64,000 nucleotides of DNA, taken from positions 496,001 through 560,000 of the forward strand of contig NZ_FRAY01000003.1 of assembly GCF_900142475.1 (NCBI RefSeq). Reading direction: 5' to 3'. The number at the start of each line of letters is the position of its first letter. The first letter of the stretch is position 1. The DNA comes from Fibrobacter sp. UWH4 (GTDB lineage: Bacteria > Fibrobacterota > Fibrobacteria > Fibrobacterales > Fibrobacteraceae). Positions 8,232 through 16,360 of this stretch are shown here, piece after piece. A program made the position numbers and the translations under genes. Below the pieces are notes generated by a model that worked only from the letters and a program-made list of their open reading frames with translations, searched no databases and had not been told where the DNA came from.

Positions 8232-8443
8232 CCTGCGACTGCCTGTATAAAAGGGAAATCCCCCGTGTCGGCGAGGGATTTCTTGTGTTTAAGGGTTCTC
8301 GAGTACTTGGTCTTGTCGCGGACGATTCTTGTCCGTAACGTGGCTCCGTTCTGGGAGCCGTCTATGCGTAGCGTTCGCATTCTTGCGCTTTCCGTTGCGG
8401 CATCGGCAACCTTGCCCGCCGCTTTCGCTCTGTTTTTAGCCAT
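8204..8443 (-). CDS. Small basic protein, candidate ArfA-like ribosome-rescue factor
   Basis: A 79-residue basic protein starting at ATG 8443 after a strong AAGGAGG. The middle segment LRTRIVRDKTKYSRTLKHKK (residues 36-55) lines up by eye with the conserved basic core of ArfA (E. coli [21 protein letters not shown]). ArfA frees ribosomes stalled on non-stop mRNA by recruiting RF2. The coding end contains an 8-bp hairpin followed by TTTT (8249-8282), so much of the message should end near codon 64, before the stop codon at 8204-8206; E. coli arfA and Bacillus brfA are controlled in this way. The final 28 bases overlap the convergent phosphatase gene. The homology is not proven; other small basic ribosome-associated proteins are possible. 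Confidence 0.55.
   Translation of the reverse strand: MAKNRAKAAGKVADAATESARMRTLRIDGSQNGATLRTRIVRDKTKYSRTLKHKKSLADTGDFPFIQAVAGYLPVAILP
8249..8282. terminator. Terminator-like hairpin within the ArfA-like coding region
   Basis: GAAATCCC (8255-8262) pairs perfectly with GGGATTTC (8275-8282); an inner CCG/CGG pair tightens the loop. Leftward it is followed by CCTTTTATA, rightward by TTGTGTTT, so it can serve the convergent phosphatase gene and also cut the ArfA-like message inside codons 54-65. Confidence 0.65.
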
Positions 8444-8460
8444 AGAAGCCTCCTTACAAA

Positions 8461-8468
8461 CAAATATA
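8461..8468 (-). promoter_or_regulatory. TAnnTTTG promoter box for the ArfA-like gene
   Basis: Minus strand TATATTTG, 17 bases before the ATG at 8443; the Shine-Dalgarno AAGGAGG lies between. A short leader is predicted. Confidence 0.5.
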
Positions 8469-8513
8469 ATTTTTTAGATTTATGTTGGAAAGGCTTTATA
8501 CGAGGTGAACATT

Positions 8514-9719
8514 ATGAAAAAACTATTTGCATTTGCAATGACTAGTGCTATGCTTATCGCCTGCGGCGATGACAATTCTTCGTCGGCAACAGAAGACATT
8601 TCATCGTCTTCTGAAGAAACGATTCTCAGCTCTTCTGCAGAGAAAAACGAGTCGTCTTCATCGCAATCTCAAAATACAAAGGACTCATTTTCTAACAATC
8701 AAGAAGAAAACTATTCATCTAGCGAAGCAATTGCTTCTAGTTCTAGCATCAATTCTTCGGAATCTCAAGAATCTTCTTCATCAAAAGAGAATACAACAAC
8801 TCCCTCGGTTAGCATAGACTTTGGCGAAGGCTACACCTACGCCATGGTATATCGGTATGACGAAACCACAGGATTCTTTTACCAGGGTTTAGAATCCTGC
8901 AACTACCACTCTGGCACCAAGACTTTCGCATGGGAAGAAAACGCATTGGCTCTCGACACAAACAAGATTACCATTGTCGGAGATTCCATGTGGACAGGAC
9001 CTGTCAAAAAAATGGTATCTGACGATCCTAATGAACAGATGTTTTACGACGCCTACAAGAACGTTGAAACATTGTCCTTGAGTACCGAACATAACGGCAT
9101 TTATGGAAAATGGAAAGCAACAGGCTGTCAGAGAATTATCGGAGAAACTGAAATCAAATGCACCGCCTCTATCGGCGGCCTGGAAGGTATTGCAAGAACT
9201 ATCACCATCACCCAGGATTCCGTATACAACACGACCGTAGTCGATTTAAGCAGCACCACTGGCAAAGAAGATAAATGGAATTTGGGCAATATTTTGGAAT
9301 ATAATCTCGGATTCGACATCGGTGATTTGATTGTCGATTCACTCGTAAAAGCCCAGGTAATAAAGGTCATTTCGGCATCAGAAATTTCTATCGGCAGCCA
9401 AACCTTCACTAGAGATGGTTCTGCCAAGTTTGACAAGACCGGCATGAATTACTACGAAACATTTTCCAGCAACGGCAAAACCTGCACAAAACACGAACAA
9501 TTAGGCGCCATTTCAAAGGAACAGTGCCTAGAAGGGAACGCCGACTTTCTGCTTAGCGCCCGCGGCGACAAGGAAGACTCATCCTACTACTACAAAGAAG
9601 GTCCTGTAGAAGGATTCAGCCTAGATAACCGCGAAGAATATTACGAATGTACAAAGAGCCTTGTAACAGAAGAGACTAAAAACATTCTCGAGCCTTTCGC
9701 CAGACATTATACGGACTAG
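8514..9719 (+). CDS. Lipoprotein with long Ser-rich linker, unknown function
   Basis: The ATG at 8514 follows CGAGGTG at good spacing; a GTG at 8505 is inside that site. The signal ends LIAC (Cys17). Residues 21-95 are a low-complexity linker of Ser runs with Glu/Asn, the type that tethers Fibrobacter surface proteins. The rest (about 300 residues) is a beta-rich region with paired cysteines (CNYHSG, TGCQRI, KTCTKHEQ, EQCLEG, YECTKS) and no recognised domain. It ends one base before tilS, so both may share a transcript. Expected location is the outer membrane. Function unknown. Confidence 0.75.
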   Translation: MKKLFAFAMTSAMLIACGDDNSSSATEDISSSSEETILSSSAEKNESSSSQSQNTKDSFSNNQEENYSSSEAIASSSSINSSESQESSSSKENTTTPSVSIDFGEGYTYAMVYRYDETTGFFYQGLESCNYHSGTKTFAWEENALALDTNKITIVGDSMWTGPVKKMVSDDPNEQMFYDAYKNVETLSLSTEHNGIYGKWKATGCQRIIGETEIKCTASIGGLEGIARTITITQDSVYNTTVVDLSSTTGKEDKWNLGNILEYNLGFDIGDLIVDSLVKAQVIKVISASEISIGSQTFTRDGSAKFDKTGMNYYETFSSNGKTCTKHEQLGAISKEQCLEGNADFLLSARGDKEDSSYYYKEGPVEGFSLDNREEYYECTKSLVTEETKNILEPFARHYTD

Positions 9720-9720
9720 A

Positions 9721-11076
9721 ATGATTACCGACGAACTTGCAAGCATCAAAAAACGAATCCTTGATTATGGTTTCAAGCGCCTGCTGCTTGCAGTTTCGGG
9801 CGGTCTGGATTCTATTTGCCTCGCGCATTATTTCATTGCAAACCGCGAAGCGCTTGGCATCGAATGGTTGGGAATCGCACATGTGCATCACGGGCTGCGG
9901 GTCGGAACAGCCGACCGCGACGCCGCATTTGTGGAAGCTTTCGCGCGCAAGTATAACGTTCCATTTTTCTTGAAGAAATTGGATGGCGAATCGCTGAAAA
10001 ATGCAGAAGGCTCGCTGGAAGAAAACGCACGAGACGCCAGGTACAAAGCGCTGGTCGAGATTGCTCTGGATCCTATCGCCTCTGCGAGGCTCCAGGATGA
10101 CACACTCCACACAGCACACTCCACACAGCACACCCCACACCTCAAAGGGAGCGAAGCGACCGACCCCATACCCCATACCACAAAGCAACCGAAGGTTGCG
10201 GCCCCACACCTCAAAGCAGCCGAAGGCTGCGACCTCACACCTCATCCCTCACTTGTCATTGTCACGGCGCATCATGCAGGCGACCAGGCAGAAACCATGT
10301 ACATGCGCCTCCGCCGCGGCACAACCCTCGCCGGCCTACGCGGGATTCAAGAAGTTCGCGTTCTAGACGAAGCCTCCCATACCCCAAAGCAACCGAAGGT
10401 TGCGACCCCATACCTCAAAGGGAGCGAAGCGACCGACCCCACACCCCATACCCCATCTCTCTATCGGCCCTTCCTTTCCGTCACCCGCGAAGACCTCCTC
10501 GCTTACGCCCGCGAGAATAATCTTGAGTGGTGCGAAGACGAGAGCAATTCCGATACCAAATTCGCAAGGAACTTTATCCGGCACGAAGCGCTCCCCCATT
10601 TAGAACGGAACTGTCCGGGGGCTACACGGCAACTTTGCCGGATTGCAGAACTTGCCGATAAGGCGTATGCGAAAGTGATGGAAAAATGCAACACGATGTT
10701 TCAAGAGACCCTTCCCCTGAAACAAGTTCAGGGTCAGGGTGACACGGCTCCATTCTCACACCTCAAAGGGAGCGAAGCGACCGACCTCACACCTCATACC
10801 ATCATCGCTTTGAACAAGAAGGCTCTCCGCAAAATTTTTCTCTCCCACGCAGACGCAGACCTTTCCGAAATGTTCCGTTTGTGGCTTTCGGAACTGGGAT
10901 TCCGCTTTCCAATAGGTTTCTTTTACAGCCAAACGGAGCCCGCCCATGTTAAAATTCCCGTACGCTCCGCTTACCGCAAGCGTTCTATCGTCAAAAAGGC
11001 CTCAACCGTCTTGGTTTGCGAATTTGAAGATGTTCAGACAGCGTCAAAATTTGTATCTTGCGGAATGAAAGAATAA
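9721..11076 (+). CDS. tilS: tRNA(Ile)-lysidine synthase with in-frame repeat insertions
   Basis: Attaches lysine to C34 of tRNA-Ile(CAU), an essential step for AUA decoding. The N-terminal PP-loop ATPase shows LAVSGGLDSICLAHYF, HVHHGLR, AREDARYKAL-like ENARDARYKAL, TAHHAGDQAETMYMRLRRGT and EDESNSDTKFARNFIRHEALP. Three low-complexity inserts interrupt it: about residues 116-176 (between ARDARYKAL and LVIVTAHHAGDQ), 218-248 (before YRPFLSVTREDLL) and 328-359. Each contains the peptide HLKGSEATDxxPHT or a close copy and is coded by dispersed repeat DNA. Without them the protein would be roughly 330 residues. The frame stays open and the motifs are intact, so it is probably functional. Confidence 0.93.
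   Translation: MITDELASIKKRILDYGFKRLLLAVSGGLDSICLAHYFIANREALGIEWLGIAHVHHGLRVGTADRDAAFVEAFARKYNVPFFLKKLDGESLKNAEGSLEENARDARYKALVEIALDPIASARLQDDTLHTAHSTQHTPHLKGSEATDPIPHTTKQPKVAAPHLKAAEGCDLTPHPSLVIVTAHHAGDQAETMYMRLRRGTTLAGLRGIQEVRVLDEASHTPKQPKVATPYLKGSEATDPTPHTPSLYRPFLSVTREDLLAYARENNLEWCEDESNSDTKFARNFIRHEALPHLERNCPGATRQLCRIAELADKAYAKVMEKCNTMFQETLPLKQVQGQGDTAPFSHLKGSEATDLTPHTIIALNKKALRKIFLSHADADLSEMFRLWLSELGFRFPIGFFYSQTEPAHVKIPVRSAYRKRSIVKKASTVLVCEFEDVQTASKFVSCGMKE
10066..10255. repeat. Repeat cluster 1 inside tilS
   Basis: First comes a half copy of the 89-bp hairpin element (CTGGATCC ... GGCTCCAGGATGAC, 10066-10101). Then two tandem 14-base units CACTCCACACAGCA, then CCTCAAAG-hairpin-GACC units whose cores are GGAGCGAAGCGACC, GCAACCGAAGGTTGC and GCAGCCGAAGGCTGC. 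All are in frame. Confidence 0.85.
10372..10462. repeat. Repeat cluster 2 inside tilS
   Basis: Two CAAAG-hairpin-GACC units, with cores GCAACCGAAGGTTGC and GGAGCGAAGCGACC, separated by CCCATACCTCAAAG and followed by tandem ACCCCATACCCCAT. In frame with tilS. Confidence 0.85.
10703..10798. repeat. Repeat cluster 3 inside tilS
   Basis: A palindromic CCCTGAAACAAGTTCAGGG motif followed by CACCTCAAAGGGAGCGAAGC and ACCTCACACCTCAT. In frame with tilS, in the linker between its catalytic and C-terminal parts. Confidence 0.8.
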
Positions 11077-11085
11077 AAGGATTTT

Positions 11086-13230
11086 ATGAGTCAAGAAAAA
11101 AAATCGCCCCCTTACCGTAGCAAGAACTTTATCATTTTACTGGTGATGATTCTCCTGTTGTTCGTCATGTTCCCGCTTGCCGGGAAAGACGGAGAATCGG
11201 ACATTACGCGCACCGAATTTTTGGCCATGATGGGCGACTCCACCAAGGTCATTACCGAACTCACTCTGCAAAAGACCCCCGACGGCGTGATTATCGAGGG
11301 CCAGCGCGAGATGAGCCCCGAAGAGATTGCCGAAGCGAAAAAGAACCGCAGCGCCCTCGCCCGCTTTACCAAGTCTAGCGATGACAACGGCAAGACCAAG
11401 CGTTTCAAAAGCCACATGCTCGAAGTGAGCAACGACCAGATTACCGCCTGGGAAATGTACAAGGGCGTCAAGGTCAAGGTCATCCACGAATCCAGCACCT
11501 GGCTCGACACGATTATCGCGTTCCTCCCCGCGATTCTCTTGATTGTATTCTTCTACTTCATGATGAACCGCCAGATGGGTGGCGGCGGCAAGAGCCCCTT
11601 CAGCTTTGGCAAGAGCCAGGCCCGCCAGCTCAACGGCAAGCAGAAGACCACCTTTAACGACGTGGCCGGTTGCGACGAAGCCAAGCAGGATTTGCAGGAA
11701 CTCGTGGAATTCCTGAAGGACCCGAAAAAGTTCGATGCCCTCGGCGGACGCATTCCGAAGGGTGCGTTACTCGTCGGTCCTCCGGGTACCGGTAAGACAC
11801 TCCTCGCCCGCGCGGTGGCAGGCGAAGCTGGAGTGCCGTTCTTCAGTATGTCCGGTTCCGACTTTGTAGAAATGTTCGTGGGCGTGGGTGCTAGCCGCGT
11901 GCGCGACCTCTTTGAAACCGGCAAGAAGAATGCCCCGTGCATTCTGTTTATTGACGAAATCGACGCCGTGGGTCGCCAGCGTGGAGCAGGTCTCGGTGGC
12001 GGTCACGATGAACGCGAACAGACCTTGAACCAGTTGTTGGTGGAAATGGACGGCTTTACCGCCAACGAAGGCGTCATCTTAATTGCGGCAACTAACCGCC
12101 CCGACGTGCTCGACAAGGCACTGCTCCGCCCGGGCCGCTTTGACCGCCAGATTGTGGTGGGACTCCCCGACCTCAAGGGCCGCGAAGAAATCTTGAAGGT
12201 GCACCTGAAAAAGCGCAAGGTGCCGCTGGCCGACGACGTAGACGTGAAAGCCGTAGCCAAGGGAACCCCCGGACTTGCAGGTGCAGACCTCGAAAACCTG
12301 GTGAACGAAGCAGCCCTTTTGGCCGCGCGCTTCAACAACAAGAAAGTCACGATGCTCGACTTTGAAGAAGCCCGCGACAAGCTCAGCATGGGTGCCGAGC
12401 GCCGCACACTCCTGATGACCGACGAGGAAAAGCGTCACACCGCCTACCACGAAGCAGGCCACGCTTTGATGACGCTTTTGTGCAAGCATTCTGACCCGCT
12501 CCACAAGATTACGATTATCCCGCGCGGGCGCGCCCTCGGCGTGACCATGAGTCTGCCCGAACGCGACCAGGTGAGCTACAGCCGCGAATACGCCGAAGAA
12601 CGCATCATGATCATGATGTCTGGCCGCCTCGCCGAACTCATCTTCTTCAACCACCAGAGCACGGGAGCCAGCAACGACATCCAGCGCGCTACCGAACTTG
12701 CCCGCAAGATGGTGACGGAATGGGGTTTCGACGACGAAATCGGGCCAGTCTGCTACAGCCGCACCGACGGCGAAGTGTTCCTCGGTCGCGAAATCAGCAA
12801 GCCGAAGGAAATGTCCGAAATGATGGCCGAAAAGATCGACAACGCGGTGAACAACCTCATCAAGCGTCTGGACCAGGCCGCCAAGAAACTCATCGAAGAG
12901 AACAAGGACAAACTCATTGACCTCGCCGAAGCGCTGTTTGAATTCGAAGTGCTCGACCGCGAAGAAATTGACCGCGTGATGGCCGGCGAAAAACTGACCG
13001 GCACCAAGAAGAGCCGCCAGTACAAGGCGCTCGAAGAAATGGAAGAAAAGAAGAAGCGCGAAAATACGCCGCCGCCTGACCCGGGCAAACAGCCACCGGT
13101 AGCACCGGTCACTGATGCACCCGTAGCCGAAATCAAGCCCGCGCCCGCCGCCGGAACGACTCCGGCAAACAATGACGCCCATACCGAAACGCTGAAATCA
13201 TCTGAAGACGCAAAACAGGAAAATTCGTAA
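11086..13230 (+). CDS. ftsH: ATP-dependent zinc metalloprotease FtsH
   Basis: Membrane-anchored AAA+ protease that degrades misfolded membrane proteins and short-lived regulators. Domains of the 714-residue chain: first membrane helix (residues 14-31), periplasmic segment, second helix (about 143-161), AAA+ module with Walker A GPPGTGKT, Walker [12 protein letters not shown] and the arginine-finger region RPGRFDRQ, then the M41 protease with zinc motif HEAGH near residue 457. The C-terminal 60 residues are Pro/Ala/Lys-rich ([20 protein letters not shown]) and probably unstructured. It begins 9 bases after tilS and overlaps folP by one base, so tilS-ftsH-folP-cdaA form one operon. Confidence 0.98.
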   Translation: MSQEKKSPPYRSKNFIILLVMILLLFVMFPLAGKDGESDITRTEFLAMMGDSTKVITELTLQKTPDGVIIEGQREMSPEEIAEAKKNRSALARFTKSSDDNGKTKRFKSHMLEVSNDQITAWEMYKGVKVKVIHESSTWLDTIIAFLPAILLIVFFYFMMNRQMGGGGKSPFSFGKSQARQLNGKQKTTFNDVAGCDEAKQDLQELVEFLKDPKKFDALGGRIPKGALLVGPPGTGKTLLARAVAGEAGVPFFSMSGSDFVEMFVGVGASRVRDLFETGKKNAPCILFIDEIDAVGRQRGAGLGGGHDEREQTLNQLLVEMDGFTANEGVILIAATNRPDVLDKALLRPGRFDRQIVVGLPDLKGREEILKVHLKKRKVPLADDVDVKAVAKGTPGLAGADLENLVNEAALLAARFNNKKVTMLDFEEARDKLSMGAERRTLLMTDEEKRHTAYHEAGHALMTLLCKHSDPLHKITIIPRGRALGVTMSLPERDQVSYSREYAEERIMIMMSGRLAELIFFNHQSTGASNDIQRATELARKMVTEWGFDDEIGPVCYSRTDGEVFLGREISKPKEMSEMMAEKIDNAVNNLIKRLDQAAKKLIEENKDKLIDLAEALFEFEVLDREEIDRVMAGEKLTGTKKSRQYKALEEMEEKKKRENTPPPDPGKQPPVAPVTDAPVAEIKPAPAAGTTPANNDAHTETLKSSEDAKQENS

Positions 13231-14126
13231 TGTTCAAAGAAGTTCTGGATCATAGCCGCTCTCTCCCGTGGAAAATCGGCAACAAGGTTCTGCCTTGCAA
13301 GACCCCGCTGATCATGGGTATCGTGAATGTGACTCCGGACAGTTTCTTTGACGGTGGCAAGCACAACAAGCCTGACGCCGCTTACGAACACGCCCTGATG
13401 CTCCTGGAGCAAGGCGCCGAAATCTTAGACATCGGTGGCGAAAGCAGCCGTCCAGGAAGCGCACCAGTCAGCCTGCAAGAGGAACTGGACCGCGTGTGCC
13501 CCGTGGTGGAACGCCTTGCCAAACTCGCCAAAAGCGGCTACAGCAGCGGCGGAAAGCCCCGCGAATTCTACATCTCGGTCGATACGGTCAAGGCGAAAGT
13601 CGCCGCAGAGACCATGAAACTCGGCGCACACATCATCAACGACATCAGCGCCTGCGCCATGGACCCGAACATGCTCCAGACCGTCGCTGACACCAAGGCC
13701 GCCGTGGTACTCAACCACATCCGCGGGAACTTCGGCACCATGCAGCAGGACTTCAAACCATACACGAACGTGGTGCAGGAAGTCCGCGAAGAACTCTTGT
13801 CGCAGGTGAAAAAGCTTTTGGACCTCGGCGTCGAGCGCGAAAAAATTTGCATTGACCCGGGCATTGGATTCGGGAAAACCGCGCAGGACAACATCGACTT
13901 GATGAAATCCACCGAAGAATTCCTGAAAGACGGCTACCCCGTTCTCATCGGGACCTCGCGCAAGTCCTATATTGGTAAAATGCCCGGCCTCGAAAATAGC
14001 GACCGTCTGATTCCGACCGTTACAGCGGGAATCGTTGCCGTACTCGGTGGCGCCAGTTGCATTCGCGTGCATGACGTGAAAGAGGCCAAGGAATCTCTGC
14101 TTTATTTGGAGGCTCTGAGAACATGA
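13230..14126 (+). CDS. folP: Dihydropteroate synthase
   Basis: Joins p-aminobenzoate to dihydropterin pyrophosphate in folate synthesis and is the sulfonamide target. The 298 residues show both family signatures: IMGIVNVTPDSFFDGG near residue 29 and LDIGGESSRPGS near residue 66, then ISVDTVKAKVAAE, HIINDISA and CIDPGIGFGKT. Its start overlaps the ftsH stop codon and its end overlaps cdaA by 4 bases, so it is translationally coupled on both sides. An N-terminal extension of about 25 residues precedes the first beta strand. Confidence 0.97.
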   Translation: MFKEVLDHSRSLPWKIGNKVLPCKTPLIMGIVNVTPDSFFDGGKHNKPDAAYEHALMLLEQGAEILDIGGESSRPGSAPVSLQEELDRVCPVVERLAKLAKSGYSSGGKPREFYISVDTVKAKVAAETMKLGAHIINDISACAMDPNMLQTVADTKAAVVLNHIRGNFGTMQQDFKPYTNVVQEVREELLSQVKKLLDLGVEREKICIDPGIGFGKTAQDNIDLMKSTEEFLKDGYPVLIGTSRKSYIGKMPGLENSDRLIPTVTAGIVAVLGGASCIRVHDVKEAKESLLYLEALRT

Positions 14127-14965
14127 TTCTGTTTAAGCTATTCGGGATTATCGATGTGCGTCCGGCAGATATTCTGGACGTGCTCCTGATTTCGATTATC
14201 ATTTACTACATCTTCTTGCTGTTCCGCGGAACCCGCGCCGCCCAGATGATTTTCGGTGGATTACTCTTGATTCTCGCCTGGATTATTGCGCAGTGGTGGG
14301 AACTCCATACCGTCGTGTGGCTTATCAGCAACCTTGCAACCCTCGGTATTATCGCTCTCGTGATTCTTTTCCAGCCCGAAATTCGAAGCGCCCTTACCCG
14401 TATCGGTCAGGCCGCCAGTAAGCTCGATTTCCACAACCTGTTTTTCCATTCGAGCGGCCTCGACGAAATCACCAAGACAATCGCTAGCGCCTGCCAGGAC
14501 TTGGCAAAAACGCACACGGGTGCCCTGATTGTACTTGAAAAGCGCGTGGGCCTGCGTAACTACGCCGACACCGGTGAAATCTTGGATGCCCGAATCAGTT
14601 CTAGACTTTTGCGCGCCCTCTTCTTCCCGAATTCCGCTTTGCACGATGGTGCAGTCATCATGAACACCAAGCGCATTATTGCCGCCGGCTGTATCTTGCC
14701 CATGCCCACCGGTAACGCCGAAAAAGAAGCGGGCTACGGTATGCGTCACCGCGCCGCCAAGGCTCTCGCCGCCGAATGCGACGCCCTCGTGATCGTGGTG
14801 TCCGAAGAAACGGGCTACATCTCTATCGCCTACCGAAACACGCTGCGCCGAAACATCAGCGTCGCCGAACTCAAGCAAGAAATTATCCGCCACTGGGGCG
14901 AACTCTTTAACGACGTGCGTGAGTCGGCTAAGGCCGAAATTGCAGAAGAAGGTGCGAGGAACTGA
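14123..14965 (+). CDS. cdaA: Diadenylate cyclase (c-di-AMP synthase)
   Basis: Makes the second messenger cyclic di-AMP from two ATP. Three hydrophobic helices occupy residues 15-90 (membrane anchor of CdaA type), followed by the DisA_N catalytic domain with both essential motifs: LHDGAVIM (DGA) near residue 175 and GMRHRAA (RHR) near residue 208. The 280-residue length is normal for CdaA. In Firmicutes cdaA precedes ybbR and glmM; here it follows ftsH and folP and is trailed by a coiled-coil SUMF1-like protein. c-di-AMP usually controls potassium and cell-wall balance; targets are not in this window. Confidence 0.96.
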   Translation: MILFKLFGIIDVRPADILDVLLISIIIYYIFLLFRGTRAAQMIFGGLLLILAWIIAQWWELHTVVWLISNLATLGIIALVILFQPEIRSALTRIGQAASKLDFHNLFFHSSGLDEITKTIASACQDLAKTHTGALIVLEKRVGLRNYADTGEILDARISSRLLRALFFPNSALHDGAVIMNTKRIIAAGCILPMPTGNAEKEAGYGMRHRAAKALAAECDALVIVVSEETGYISIAYRNTLRRNISVAELKQEIIRHWGELFNDVRESAKAEIAEEGARN

Positions 14966-15002
14966 GGTTTGAGGTCGCTTCGCTTTGAGGAATGAGGAAT
15001 CT
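14963..15002. repeat. Single copy of the CCTCAAAG-hairpin-GACC repeat
   Basis: Reverse orientation of the family found in tilS: the complement reads CCTCAAAGCGAAGCGACCTC with a minimal GC-GAA-GC core, flanked by TTCCTCATTCCTCA. It lies in the cdaA/SUMF1-like gap. Confidence 0.7.
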
Positions 15003-15014
15003 AAGGAAAATTTT

Positions 15015-16259
15015 ATGACTGAAAAAAACAACGAAGAGCAGTTGAAGAATAAACGCAAGAAAAAGAATATTGCGATTCTCGTGTTGATGTTCCTCTTGCT
15101 GGTGACCCTTTTTATTGTGCAGTGTCACCTGGACCAGATCAAGCAAGACGCCCTGGCCAAAGAACAAGAAACCGCCCTTGAAATGCAGCGGCGCCACACG
15201 CTGGATAGCCTCCGCGCCCTGGAACAGGCCCGCGCCGACAGTATCCGTATGGCTGACTCACTGGCAAGACTCAGCGCTGACAGTTTGCGCCTCGCCGATA
15301 GCCTGCGTGTAGCAGACTCGCTTGCCGCCCTCAAGAACAACGTGAACCGCGACAGCATCCGTCACGTGCGCGACAGCCTGAATCACATCAAGGACAGTCT
15401 CGCCGCCATCGAAAAGGCTCGCCAGGATAGCCTGCAGCGCATCGCCGATTCCTTGGCCGTCATCGAAAAAGCCAAAGCCGACTCTCTCGAAAAGAAGCGC
15501 ATTCAAGACAGCATCCGTGCTGCCGACCAGGTGCCGCCCGTTGCCGAAATTGCACCGCCCGCAGGCCGTTACTATGCCCCCATCAAGCTCAAGGTCAAGT
15601 GCGAAGAAATCAAGTGCAAGACATTCCTCTCCATTGGCGATACGCTCCACGCCCAAGAAGCGGGCAAAGCCATTGAATACAACAAGACCGGAAGCGTATT
15701 CTTCTACGCCGTGGACTCCGTGGGGAACCGCTCCGCCTGGGAAGAAGCCAAGTACGACATGGCCAGCGACAACGTTTGCGGCAAGAACGCCTACCCCGTT
15801 CCGCTCGGAGGCAAGACCGTTTGCGTAGACGCCTACGAATACCCGAACAAGGCCGACGAACTCCCCCGCGACATGGTGAGCCAGGAACAGGCCGCAAGCC
15901 TGTGCCAGCAAGAGGGCAAGCACCTCTGCAGCCTCGCCGAATGGCAGGCCGCCTGCAAGAGCAAGGACAACACGCGTTACAGCTATGGAGACAGCTACAA
16001 GCAGAGCAAGTGCAACACCAACACCAAGGCCGCCAAGCGCAGTGGCCGTAAGGAGCAATGCCGCAGCTGGTACGGCATGTACGACATGAACGGGAACCTT
16101 TGGGAATGGACTTCGACTACGAGCAAGGATCACCCGAACATGTACCTAGTCGCTGGCGGTGCCTGGAACACCAACAACGAAAGCAAGTGCACCGACAACA
16201 AGTTCAGTTTCTACCCGCAGAACCAATACCCGAACGTCGGTTTCCGCTGCTGTAAATAA
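15015..16259 (+). CDS. Membrane-anchored coiled-coil protein with SUMF1/FGE-like domain
   Basis: The ATG at 15015 follows AAGGAAAA; an upstream ATG at 14985 lies in repeat DNA. The 414 residues contain a basic start (KNKRKKK), one membrane helix (about 18-36), then roughly 110 residues of heptad-like repeats in which DSL or DSI recurs (RADSIRMADSLARLSADSL), a likely periplasmic coiled coil. The C-terminal half is a formylglycine-generating-enzyme-like (SUMF1) fold: GKTVCVDAYEYPNKADELP, CSLAEWQAACKS, MYDMNGNLWEWTS, VAGGAWN and GFRCCK. The two Cys of the true FGE active site cannot be confirmed, so a structural or binding role is as likely as catalysis. It follows cdaA and may be in that operon. 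Confidence 0.8.
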   Translation: MTEKNNEEQLKNKRKKKNIAILVLMFLLLVTLFIVQCHLDQIKQDALAKEQETALEMQRRHTLDSLRALEQARADSIRMADSLARLSADSLRLADSLRVADSLAALKNNVNRDSIRHVRDSLNHIKDSLAAIEKARQDSLQRIADSLAVIEKAKADSLEKKRIQDSIRAADQVPPVAEIAPPAGRYYAPIKLKVKCEEIKCKTFLSIGDTLHAQEAGKAIEYNKTGSVFFYAVDSVGNRSAWEEAKYDMASDNVCGKNAYPVPLGGKTVCVDAYEYPNKADELPRDMVSQEQAASLCQQEGKHLCSLAEWQAACKSKDNTRYSYGDSYKQSKCNTNTKAAKRSGRKEQCRSWYGMYDMNGNLWEWTSTTSKDHPNMYLVAGGAWNTNNESKCTDNKFSFYPQNQYPNVGFRCCK

Positions 16260-16287
16260 TTCCAATAGAAATTTTGTGACATCACCT

Positions 16288-16312
16288 TGTCGCCTAGAGA
16301 GGCGACATTCTT
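16288..16312 (+). terminator. Probable terminator of the ftsH-cdaA operon
   Basis: TGTCGCC (16288-16294), loop TAGAGA, GGCGACA (16301-16307), then TTCTTTCT. It lies 29 bases after the stop codon of the SUMF1-like gene. Confidence 0.65.
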
Positions 16313-16360
16313 TCTGCTGCGTCATTGATCGCCGCAAAGCAATGAACCGTTTTTAGCTGA

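Noticed and set aside
8204-8443. Treating the small gene as a shadow of the phosphatase 3' end
   Set aside because: Only 28 bases overlap; it has its own AAGGAGG, promoter box and basic composition, so it is a real gene.
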